IMG/VR virus record: IMGVR_UViG_3300013132_000152
Span: 1-32,068 of that record
DNA from: a virus
DNA: 32,068 bases
Direction: 5' to 3' (one strand)
Position numbers and translations under genes: made by a program. Below are positions 6,876 through 15,800 of this stretch, one piece after another; the first letter of the stretch is position 1; each line of letters starts with the position of its first letter. The notes under the pieces are model-generated. The model did not search any database, had not been told where the DNA came from, and saw only the letters and a program-made list of their open reading frames with translations.

Positions 6876-9800
6876 ATGAATAAAGAAAAATATTATTGGC
6901 TAAATGATGAGAGTAGGCTTTTCTTATCAAGGGGGTATATTAATGAAACCCCCGAGCAAAGAATAAAAGATATTGCAAATAAAGCAGAAGAATATTTAAA
7001 GATTGATGGGTTTGCTACCAAGTTTGAAGACTATATGGCAAGGGGTTTTTATAGCCTATCAACACCTGTATGGATTAATTTTGGTAAGGAGAAAGGATTA
7101 CCAATTAGTTGTCTAGCAGGTGATTCATGGATAAATACTTATGATGAAGGTGGTAAACAAATTAAAGATATAGAAATTGGAGACTTAGTTTTAACACATA
7201 AAGGTAGATACCGCAAAGTAACAAACAAACAAGTACGAATGTCTGATAATGATATTTTTGAATTAAAAGTACAAACAAGATTAACACCTATTAAAATAAC
7301 TGGTAATCACCCTGTTTTAACAAATCTTGGATGGGTAAGGGTAGATGAACTTGATGATAAAAAACATTATATAGCTACCAATTATTTTATAGAGCATATT
7401 GAAAAAAACCATAAAATTAATTTTAAAACTCCAGTTCAAAATGAAAATGGAATGTATCGTGCAAAATCTGTTTTGGATATAGAAGTTGATGAAGATTTTG
7501 CTTGGGCTCTTGGTTTGTGGTTTGCAGAAGGATCATTAATCACAAATAAAGGAAAACCTACTGGTATTAGAATAACTATGAATGTAAATGAAGAAGATAA
7601 AGTAGATAGATTCCTTAAAATAATTAAAGACAAAACAGGACTTAATGGCAGTTTTACTAAATCAGTACTTGTTAGAGATGGTAAAGAAATTAATTGGATT
7701 ACTTGTAACATAAGTTCAACTATTTTGGCGGCTTACTTTGAGTCTGAATTTGGTAATTCTTGTAAAACAAAAAATATTAAACCTTGGGTTAAAGAATTAC
7801 CAAAAAAAATGCTTGAAGAATTTGTAAAAGGATTTTATGATGGGGATGGAAAAAAAACATCAAATCATAAATATTTTACAATATCAAACCCAAAGTTAGC
7901 AATGTCAATTTATGAATTGTCTCTTAGAAGCGGGTATTTTGTTGGTCTTCAAATGCAAGAAAAGGCTGGAAAGTTAGCAACTACTAAATATGTATATAGA
8001 GTGTCTTATTATAAAGATGATAAAAAAATATCACTAAATAGGAATTACAAGGATTCTAACATTATTTTTGATAAATTAAGATTTTGTCCATTTTCTTTAT
8101 CTAAAAAAACGCATAATGAATATGTTTATGATATTACAGTTGAAGAAGATCATTCTTTTAGTGTGTCAGGAGTAGTTGTACATAACTGTTATGGTTCCAA
8201 TATTGACGATACTTTAGACAGTATTTTAAATGCTGGAAGGGAGATTGGAATGATGTCAAAATATGGTGGTGGAACAAGTGCCTATCTTGGTAATATTAGG
8301 GCTAGGGGTAGCAAGATTTCAACAGGGGGTACAGCAGATGGTCCGGTTCATTATGCAAGGGTATATGATACAGTTGTTGATGTTTGTAAGCAATCAGAAG
8401 CAAGGAGGGGTGCATGTGCAGTTTGGCTACCAATTGAACATGATGATATTTTGGAGTTCTTGGATATTGGAACAGAAGGCAATCCAATCCAGAATTTGCA
8501 ATATGGTGTTACAGTTACAGATAACTGGATTAATGATATGAAAGGTGGAGACCCCCAGAAAAGGAAGATATGGGCAAAGGTTATTCAAAGACGCAATGAG
8601 TTTGGTTTTCCATATATTATGTTCAAAGATAATTCAAACAATAACACAACACCATACAAAGAATTGGGTATGGAAATAACTGCCTCAAATCTTTGTTTAA
8701 CAGAAGACCAAAGAGTTGTTACATCAAAAGGTTATTTGACTGTTAAAGAATTGTATGAGAGTGGTGAGGAATTGGTTTTATTTAGTGGAAATGAAGCAGT
8801 TAAATCATCTCCTATGTTATTAAGAAATGAAGATGCTGAAATATTGAAAATAACATATTCAAATGGAATGACACAAAAGGTGACATTTAATCATGGAATA
8901 CCAGTTCTTAATGATACAATGGGTAAAATTCAAAGAGTTGAAGCAAAAGATTTAAAAATTGGTGACTATGTTGCTTTACAAACAGAAAAAGGTTTATTTG
9001 GTGATTTGGATATGCAAGATGAGGCTTATTTGTTGGGTGCAGCAAATAGTCTTTTGAGTGAAGATAAACCTAAACACATTGTTCCATCATACATATGGAA
9101 ATCAAATGAAGAAACTGTTAAATCTTATTTATATGGATTATTTAATACATCTGATAATAATTTTAATGGGGTATATGTTGGGCAAAGTGATTTTATTTCT
9201 GATTTGCAAATATTATTTAGTAATTTAGGAATTAATTGTAATATTGAAACTTTGAATAGTAATACATCAAAAATTACAATCAAAAAACATAATGGTGAGT
9301 TGGGGGTTAAGGTTGTTGCAATTGAACAAGTAGATAATGAGCCAGTATATTGTCCAACAGTTGATAATGATGAGCATATCTTTGTATCAAATGGTTTGAG
9401 AACATTTAACTGTTCAGAAATCCAATTGCCAACAGACTCACTTAATTCTTTTGTTTGTTGCTTGGGTTCATTAAATTTGCTTCATTGGGATGAGATTAAA
9501 AATAGTGATGCAATTGAGATTTATGTTATGTTTTTGAATGCAGTTATGGATGAATTTATTCTTAAATCTGGTAAGATGGCAGGAATGAAGAGGGCTAATA
9601 GATTTGCATCACAACATAGAGCAATTGGTTTGGGGGTATTAGGTTATCATTCATTATTCCAATCAAAATTAGTTCCATTTGAATCTTTGATGGCAAAGCA
9701 ATTAAATAATCAAATTTTCAAAACAATTAAGGAAAGATCAGATGCAACATCAAGATATTTGTTTGAGGAAAAAGGTTACAAGTCATTAAGAGATGGCTAT

Positions 9801-10298
9801 GCAAATACAACATTAATTGCCGTAGCACCAACCAAATCAAGTTCATTTATTTTAGGACAGGTAAGTATGGGTATTGAGCCAATAAAATCAAATTATTTTA
9901 TTAAAGATTTGGCAAAATCAAAAACAATTTATAAGAATCCATTTTTGGAAATTGAGTTAGATAAATATGGTTTAAATACGCCAGAAATCTGGGAAAGCAT
10001 TTTGAAGAAGGATGGATCAGTTCAGCATCTGGATTTTCCAACCAAGGAGGTGTTTAAATCATTTATTGAAATATCACCAAAAGAACTTATATTACAAGCA
10101 GCACAAAGGCAAAAATATATTGACCAATCACAATCACTTAACTTGATGATTCATCCATCAGTCCCAGCAAAAGATATAAATCAGTTATATTTATATGCTC
10201 ATGAGGAGGGTGTTAAGACTTTGTATTATCAGTTTAGCCAAAGTTCAGCACAATCATTTGCAAGGAATATAAATGAATGTGTGAGTTGCGAATCATAG
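6876..10298 (+). CDS. nrdA: Ribonucleotide reductase class I large subunit (NrdA) with two inteins
   Basis: A 1140-residue precursor; about 542 residues after removal of inteins at residues 79-437 and 607-845. After splicing, catalytic motifs appear: PISC at the first redox Cys (C438, like E. coli C225), N605-L-C846-S-E848 (N437/C439/E441, the thiyl radical site), C861 in CCLGSLNL (like C462), Y1117-Y1118 in KTLYYQ (radical path), and a C-terminal C1135-V-S-C1138. There is no ATP-cone at the N-terminus, and the mature enzyme is much shorter than E. coli or T4 NrdA (about 750), so overall-activity control by dATP is probably missing. I chose ATG 6876, behind an A-rich leader and giving MNKEKYYWLN. 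An in-frame ATG at 6849 overlaps nrdB and is the alternative. It ends in TAG just before a terminator. Confidence 0.93.
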   Translation: MNKEKYYWLNDESRLFLSRGYINETPEQRIKDIANKAEEYLKIDGFATKFEDYMARGFYSLSTPVWINFGKEKGLPISCLAGDSWINTYDEGGKQIKDIEIGDLVLTHKGRYRKVTNKQVRMSDNDIFELKVQTRLTPIKITGNHPVLTNLGWVRVDELDDKKHYIATNYFIEHIEKNHKINFKTPVQNENGMYRAKSVLDIEVDEDFAWALGLWFAEGSLITNKGKPTGIRITMNVNEEDKVDRFLKIIKDKTGLNGSFTKSVLVRDGKEINWITCNISSTILAAYFESEFGNSCKTKNIKPWVKELPKKMLEEFVKGFYDGDGKKTSNHKYFTISNPKLAMSIYELSLRSGYFVGLQMQEKAGKLATTKYVYRVSYYKDDKKISLNRNYKDSNIIFDKLRFCPFSLSKKTHNEYVYDITVEEDHSFSVSGVVVHNCYGSNIDDTLDSILNAGREIGMMSKYGGGTSAYLGNIRARGSKISTGGTADGPVHYARVYDTVVDVCKQSEARRGACAVWLPIEHDDILEFLDIGTEGNPIQNLQYGVTVTDNWINDMKGGDPQKRKIWAKVIQRRNEFGFPYIMFKDNSNNNTTPYKELGMEITASNLCLTEDQRVVTSKGYLTVKELYESGEELVLFSGNEAVKSSPMLLRNEDAEILKITYSNGMTQKVTFNHGIPVLNDTMGKIQRVEAKDLKIGDYVALQTEKGLFGDLDMQDEAYLLGAANSLLSEDKPKHIVPSYIWKSNEETVKSYLYGLFNTSDNNFNGVYVGQSDFISDLQILFSNLGINCNIETLNSNTSKITIKKHNGELGVKVVAIEQVDNEPVYCPTVDNDEHIFVSNGLRTFNCSEIQLPTDSLNSFVCCLGSLNLLHWDEIKNSDAIEIYVMFLNAVMDEFILKSGKMAGMKRANRFASQHRAIGLGVLGYHSLFQSKLVPFESLMAKQLNNQIFKTIKERSDATSRYLFEEKGYKSLRDGYANTTLIAVAPTKSSSFILGQVSMGIEPIKSNYFIKDLAKSKTIYKNPFLEIELDKYGLNTPEIWESILKKDGSVQHLDFPTKEVFKSFIEISPKELILQAAQRQKYIDQSQSLNLMIHPSVPAKDINQLYLYAHEEGVKTLYYQFSQSSAQSFARNINECVSCES
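7110..8186 (+). mobile_element. Intein 1 of NrdA (359 aa) with LAGLIDADG endonuclease
   Basis: It starts CLAGDSW (TGT at 7110) after LPIS and ends VVVHN, with the catalytic Cys of CYGSNIDD as +1. Block B is ITGNHPVLT, block F is VEEDHSFSVSG; both key His are present, as is the canonical His-Asn end. Two LAGLIDADG motifs carry acidic residues: LGLWFAEGS (about 7507-7533) and VKGFYDGDG (about 7823-7849). All splicing and endonuclease signatures are intact by eye, so it is the best candidate here for an active homing intein. Confidence 0.93.
8694..9410 (+). other. Intein 2 of NrdA (239 aa), decayed relative of NrdB intein 1
   Basis: It starts CLTEDQRVVTSKGYLTVKEL (TGT at 8694) after ASNL and ends GLRTFN, with the radical-site Cys of CSEIQLP as +1. 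Block B is VTFNHGIPV and block F is VDNDEHIFVSNG. The penultimate residue is Phe instead of His. It matches NrdB intein 1 over block A (DQRVVTS-G--TVKELYE), QT-KGLFG and EET-KSYL-GL. The first LAGLIDADG motif has become LLGAANSLL, about 60 residues after it are missing, and the second reads LYGLFNTSD. I infer loss of endonuclease activity with splicing kept. Confidence 0.88.
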
Positions 10299-10315
10299 AT
10301 TCAATTTGTTAAATA

Positions 10316-10359
10316 AAAAACCCCCAAACATCCTATTAAATTAGATTTTGGGGGTTTTT
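10316..10359 (+). terminator. Intrinsic terminator, probably bidirectional
   Basis: A perfect 13-bp inverted repeat: AAAAACCCCCAAA at 10316-10328 and TTTGGGGGTTTTT at 10347-10359, with an 18-base loop. It has a G/C core flanked by an A run on the left and a T run on the right, so it could stop transcription from both sides. It lies 17 bases after the nrdA stop and closes the replication/nucleotide module before the baseplate genes. Confidence 0.8.
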
Positions 10360-10416
10360 ATTTGGATTAATTTTAAAATTTGTGAAAAAGATATATTTAT
10401 ATTTAAATAAGTTTTA

Positions 10417-10893
10417 ATGCCTGAAGGGTTTACATATGGGGTGAAATTTCCTTTTGATACATCAACAAGGGGTGATGCCTTAAAAATGACAGAAACAGCA
10501 GCAGACGAGGTTAGGTCTGCATTATTGCATTTATTGTTAACAAGAAAAGGGAGCAGATATTATCTTCCTGATTTTGGAACAAGACTTTATGAATATTTAT
10601 TTGAACCAATGGATATTGTATCATTTGATATTATTGAAAATGACATACGTGATGCTATTTCAAAGTATATACCTAATTTGATTATTAATAATATAACCAT
10701 TGAACCAATTGCTCAAGATGAAGAAGTTCAAACAACAAAACTAAATCTTGATGATGTTGGATTAAGTTCAGCAGATAAAATTTACAGATCACCAGGAAAT
10801 GGTACATACCAAAATACAGCAAAAATAAAAATAGAATATACTACAAATAATAATACTTTTGCTGGTAGTGATTTTGTTATAATAAATATATAA
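10417..10893 (+). CDS. Baseplate wedge subunit, gp25/GPW-like
   Basis: A 158-residue protein. The N-terminal half carries the gp25 family pattern: VRSALLHLLLTRKGSRYYLPDFG followed by TRLYEYLFEP, then a helix ending in the NDIRDAISKYIPNL segment and a beta strand with NNITIE (the longer stretch is read from about 10507 to 10700). T4 gp25 is 132 residues; here an extra C-terminal segment of about 50 residues follows. By family knowledge gp25 joins the baseplate wedge to the gp6 ring and helps start sheath assembly, marking a contractile tail. It is the first gene after the terminator and is followed after one base by the gp6-like gene, its known partner. The 57 bases before the start are very AT-rich, with no promoter I can name. 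Confidence 0.87.
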   Translation: MPEGFTYGVKFPFDTSTRGDALKMTETAADEVRSALLHLLLTRKGSRYYLPDFGTRLYEYLFEPMDIVSFDIIENDIRDAISKYIPNLIINNITIEPIAQDEEVQTTKLNLDDVGLSSADKIYRSPGNGTYQNTAKIKIEYTTNNNTFAGSDFVIINI

Positions 10894-10894
10894 T

Positions 10895-12730
10895 ATGGCA
10901 GATAGAAAAATATCATATGGTGTTAGAGACTTTCAGAGTATAAGAGCTGAATTATTAAATTATGTAAGTACATACTACCCTAATTTAATAAATGATTTTA
11001 GTGATGCTTCCATATTCTCTGTATTCCTTGACTTGAACGCAGCAGTTGCAGATAATTTGCATTATCATATTGATAGAAGTTTACAAGAAACAGTATTGCA
11101 ATATGCACAGCAAAAATCATCTATCTATAATATAGCAAGAACTTATGGGTTAAAAATACCAGGGCAAAGAGCTTCATTAACCTTATGTGATTTTTCAATA
11201 ACTGTTCCAGTATCTGGGGATCAGCCAGATTATAATTATGCAGGTGTTCTACAAAGAGGAGCACAAGTTTTTGGAAATGGAGTTTCATTTGAAACAATTA
11301 ATGATATTGATTTTAAATCAACTTATAGCACACAAGGTGTAAGTAATTTAACTGTAATACCAAACAAATTAAATAACACTATAATTAATTACACATTAAC
11401 AAAAAGAGAACCAGTTATAAATGGAACAACAAAAGTATTAAAAAGAGTTATAACACCATCAGATGTTAGACCATTTTTTGAATTATTCTTACCAGATAAG
11501 AATGTTTTGGGTATAACAAGTGTATTATTGAAAGATGGACAAATAAGTACAGTTCCACCATCATCAGAATTCATTGGTGAAACAAATAAATGGTATGAGG
11601 TTGATTCTTTGGCAGAAGATAGGGTTTTCATTATTGACCAAACAAAAGATACTGGGAATGCTGGTATAAAAGTTGGTAAATACATTCAAACAGATAATAG
11701 ATTTATAAGTGAATTTACAGCAGAAGGGTTTAAGAAATTAACATTTGGAAATGGAGTTAATACAGCATTGGAACAATTAAACCAATTTACAACAACAGGG
11801 CAATTACCAATGTTGCAGAATTATTTGAATAATTTCTCATTAGGTAGAACTTTAAAACCTAATAGCACATTGTTTGTTCAGTATAGAGTTGGTGGTGGTT
11901 TAAATACAAATCTTGGGCCAAATACAATAAATCAAATTGGGACAAATGTATTCACAATAAATGCAGGAAATCCAGCCCAAGAAGCAGCTGTAGTTAATTC
12001 ATTGAGAGTCAATAATAACTTTCCAGCAATTGGGGGTGCTGGATTACCATCTACGGAGGAAGTTAGAAATTTTGTTTCGTTCAATTTTGCAGCACAAAAA
12101 AGAGCAGTAACAATAAACGATTATGAGGCAATAATTAGAAATATGCCAGCCCAATTTGGTGCACCAGCAAAAGTTGCAATTCAAGAAGTGGATAATAAGA
12201 TTGAAGTTCTTGTTTTATCTTATGATTTAAATGGAAAGTTAATTAGTGATAATTCAAAATTCTTAACAGATAATATTGCAAATTATTTATCAAATTATAG
12301 AATGATAAATGATTACATTGTTGTATCATCTGCAAAAGTTATAGATATTGGTGTTGAGGTTGCTGTAACAATATCAACAGGGTTTAATACAAAAGATATT
12401 ATAAATAATATTATTTCAACAATTAATACTTATTTATCACCTCAAAATATGCAATTAGGTAAAGATATAAACATATCTGAAATAAAGAGCAATATCCAAA
12501 GTTTGAATGGTGTTGTTGCTGTATCAAATATTTTATTTAAAAATTTGGTTGGTGGCAATTATTCTGGTGGTGAGCCAGTAGTAGGGTATTATCCACCAGC
12601 ATCAAATAGAATTATTGTGGCATCTAATGAGATAATTTATGCAGATTCAAATGAGATATATCATATAAGATATCCTGAAAAAGATATTACAGTCAAAGTT
12701 AATACAAATAGTGGATTGACCATTATTTAA
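10895..12730 (+). CDS. Baseplate wedge protein, gp6-like (baseplate J family)
   Basis: A 611-residue protein; T4 gp6 has 660. The N-terminus (about residues 10-100) shows the family pattern: a DFQSIRAELLNYV helix, then FSDASIFSVFLDLNAAVAD, a tyrosine/histidine-rich HYHIDRSLQET, and a later AARTYGL-like helix (IARTYGLKIPG). The middle has a beta-rich domain with FGNGV (about residues 284-290). The C-terminal half has NFAAQKRAVTINDYEAII and a repeated alpha/beta domain (VEVAVTISTGFNTKDIINNI, KDINISEIKSNIQSL) as in baseplate J proteins. By family knowledge gp6 dimers form the ring that ties wedges together and rearrange on tail contraction. It starts one base after the gp25-like stop. Confidence 0.87.
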   Translation: MADRKISYGVRDFQSIRAELLNYVSTYYPNLINDFSDASIFSVFLDLNAAVADNLHYHIDRSLQETVLQYAQQKSSIYNIARTYGLKIPGQRASLTLCDFSITVPVSGDQPDYNYAGVLQRGAQVFGNGVSFETINDIDFKSTYSTQGVSNLTVIPNKLNNTIINYTLTKREPVINGTTKVLKRVITPSDVRPFFELFLPDKNVLGITSVLLKDGQISTVPPSSEFIGETNKWYEVDSLAEDRVFIIDQTKDTGNAGIKVGKYIQTDNRFISEFTAEGFKKLTFGNGVNTALEQLNQFTTTGQLPMLQNYLNNFSLGRTLKPNSTLFVQYRVGGGLNTNLGPNTINQIGTNVFTINAGNPAQEAAVVNSLRVNNNFPAIGGAGLPSTEEVRNFVSFNFAAQKRAVTINDYEAIIRNMPAQFGAPAKVAIQEVDNKIEVLVLSYDLNGKLISDNSKFLTDNIANYLSNYRMINDYIVVSSAKVIDIGVEVAVTISTGFNTKDIINNIISTINTYLSPQNMQLGKDINISEIKSNIQSLNGVVAVSNILFKNLVGGNYSGGEPVVGYYPPASNRIIVASNEIIYADSNEIYHIRYPEKDITVKVNTNSGLTII

Positions 12731-12764
12731 ATTATTTATTTTGTGGGGATATTCTTTATTCTTT

Positions 12765-12772
12765 TATAAATA
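12765..12772 (+). promoter_or_regulatory. Possible late promoter box (TATAAATA)
   Basis: The 79-base gap before the 1690-residue gene contains TATAAATA, the T4 late promoter consensus, 37 bases upstream of its ATG. The spacing would leave a short leader. The DNA is so AT-rich that a chance match is likely, and no late sigma factor is visible in the window. Confidence 0.28.
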
Positions 12773-12809
12773 ACATATAATAAAATATTTATAAACAATA
12801 AAGAATAAA

Positions 12810-15800
12810 ATGCAAAATAGTTTTAGAATTAAGACTGACATTGGTCAAGATAAAGTTGTTAATTTTCAATTAGATCAGAATATTGAATTCCTTGAAATTC
12901 TATCTTTCAAAATAAGGCAATCTGAAGTATATACATTGGATTGTGCAAACTATGGTGTTGTTGCAGGAAGGATTACAGCAAATAATGGTTTTGGTATTCC
13001 AAATGCTAGAATTTCAATTTTTATTCCATTAAGTGAAGAGGATGAGAACAATGAGTTAATTACCTCCATATATCCATACAAAACAATAAATGATAAGAAT
13101 GAGGATGGTTATAGGTATAACTTATTGCCTTATGAACCATCATATCCTGGGCATGTTGCAACAGGGACATTTCCCTCATTGAATGATGTTATGTTTGATG
13201 GTCAAGCCATTGAGGTGTATGAGAAGTATTATAAATATACAGTAAAGACAAATTCAAGTGGGGATTATATGATATTTGGCATTCCAGTTGGAAGTTATAC
13301 CATATTAATGGATCTTGATTTGTCAGATATGGGGGAGTTTTCATTAACACCCCAAGATTTGATTAGAATGGGAAGGGCAACAGAGGCTCAATTTAAAGGA
13401 AATTCATTTCAAAGTTCATCTGATTTAAGTTCATTGCCACAAATTGTTTCCCTATCAAAAGGTATTACCATATCTCCACTATGGGGTGATCCTGAAACTT
13501 GTGATTCAACCATAAATAGAATTGATTTTGATTTAAGGGATGATGCTAGTATTGATATACAGCCAACATCTATTTTCATTGGTTCAATATTTGGAACAAG
13601 CAATATAGATAGTGTAAGAATTAATTGCCGAGTAAAGGAAAGTATGGGTAATTTATGTCAACTTGAAACTGGTCCTGGTCAAATATTGGCCATAAGGCAA
13701 ACAAGGAATAATGATGCAAATAGTTTACCTATTCTTGAGCAATATGAATTAGATAATAATGGTAGAGTTATAGATGGTGATGGTACTTGGGTTGTTGAAT
13801 TACCTATGAATTTGGAATATGTCACAACAGATGAAGCTGGAAATCAAATAATAACAAATGATGAGAAAATAGGAATCCCAAGAAAAGGTAAATATAGATT
13901 TAAGGTAAAGTGGCAAGATGTTGATAATTCAACAGATACATCAAGAAAAGCACATTTTTTAGTCCCAAACATTAAGGAGTATGGTTGGGGGGCTAGTGGT
14001 AGTATTAATCCTATTAATTCTACTAATCCTAATGTAAAAAAAGAATTAGCAGGTTCATATTATTTTGGTTTGGATTGGGATGGTTACACAAATAAAGATG
14101 CTGCAATAAGGTGTGAAGATACTTTTTATGAATTTGAATATAATAAAGTATATACAGTAGCAGGATTGGTTGACCAATATCAAGGGGGTGAAGGTCAAGG
14201 TAAATTCATAGGAATAAAAGAAATATCAGATAGAAGTTGTGAACAAAATGTTAATAAGTATCCAGTTAATGATGGGGTTAAGAATTTTGATTTGTTATAT
14301 TTTCTATTTTCCCTAATAATTCAAATATTTCAGTTTATTAATATTCCTATAATATTTGGATATCATTTGGTTGCATTTTTGTGGAACTTTTTTGCACAAA
14401 TATTATTACCAGCAATTCTTGGGCTTGTTTCATTTTTATTAGCAAAAGAAATTATTGATTTGATAAAGTGGTTAACAACAGCTTCGTATTCACTTGCAAC
14501 TTTTAATCCTTTAAGTCCACTATTTAGTGCTTTCTTATTTGGAATGTTAATTAAGGATTTTGCAGGTATAGTAGTTTTAACAACTTTGAATATATTTTTA
14601 ATAAGAAATTTTAGAAAAATAATAAGAAGAAAAATAAAAAAAATACATTTACCCAACATAACATATCCAAATTGTGAACTTTGTGATTGTGAAATGGAAG
14701 AAGTAGATGTTGATTTGGAGGGGTTGGAACAAAATAATGGATTATTATCACAACTATCAAATTATTCACTATATTATGATAATTTTTCTCAAAACTTTAA
14801 TTGGACTAACTTAAAAGAAATTGTTAAAAGAGAAGATGAAAAATATGTAGATGATACTTTATATGAAGATGATAAACCTTTGATGATTTTTGCAATAACA
14901 CAAGCTATTGCAGGTAGAGCAACAAATTCATCTGGTGTGAAACCCAAGAACATAGGTGAAACAGATATCAAAACGCCAAGGTCTGACAAATATATGTTGT
15001 CTACCTTTGCAAAGAATTTTTCAGTTTATAGTGAAACATTACCAGTTGGGGAAAGAATTAATTATTTTAATTTGAGAAATAGTTATTTCTCTGGTAAAAA
15101 TAAAATAAAAGTTTCTTTTGCAAATGATTTAAATAAAGGAACTCATCATTATGACAATGTTATTGTTGTATTATCTGACACTTTAATTGAGTCAGGGGAA
15201 TTATTGAGTTTTGTTAACAGTAGTTTATCAAAAGATGTTAATTTTAGATACACAGGGACAACAGCAGATGGTGAAGTATTTTTTGGAAAACCAGGAACTA
15301 TTAAAATAACTAATCAAAATAAAAATATAATTGTAAGATATGCAACAACACAAGATAAAGATGAAACTAAAACATATACTTTACCAGTTTTAACAGGATT
15401 AACAGATACATCTTATTATGCTTCTGACTTGGAGTATTTTCAAGTGTTAACTGGTATGACATATTATGAATATTTAAATATGTCAGACAAAACAAAAAAA
15501 GGTTATTTACCAAGTGTATTAACATCACCTGCTGTATTAAGGGTTAAGATAGGCAATCAAGATGTTGTTGGGGATGAGGTGATTATAAATAACCCAATTG
15601 AGTATTTTCAAAATATAGAAAACCAGTATGTGTTAATTATACAAAGAGGTGTTGACCCTTACTCACCTGAATATGCAAACAAATATGGGATAGGTAAGAT
15701 TTTTGGTTATGACAATGAGGATCAAATTAGTTTCACTGTTAATACCAAACTAAATATACCAATACAAAAACTTAATGACTTCAATAACGGAAGTATTTAT

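Noticed and set aside
3324-9410. Group I or II introns in the helicase and reductase genes
   Set aside because: The insertions keep the reading frame open throughout and have Hint-domain protein motifs at their ends, which fits inteins rather than introns.
10296-10298. Stop codon reassignment as in some large gut phages
   Set aside because: nrdA ends in TAG right after its conserved C-x-x-C tail and before a terminator, and other genes end in TAA or TGA, so the normal code fits.
10374-10382. Bacteroidota-type promoter TAnnTTTG before the gp25-like gene
   Set aside because: The match needs an extra base in the spacer and there is no TTTG at the right upstream distance.
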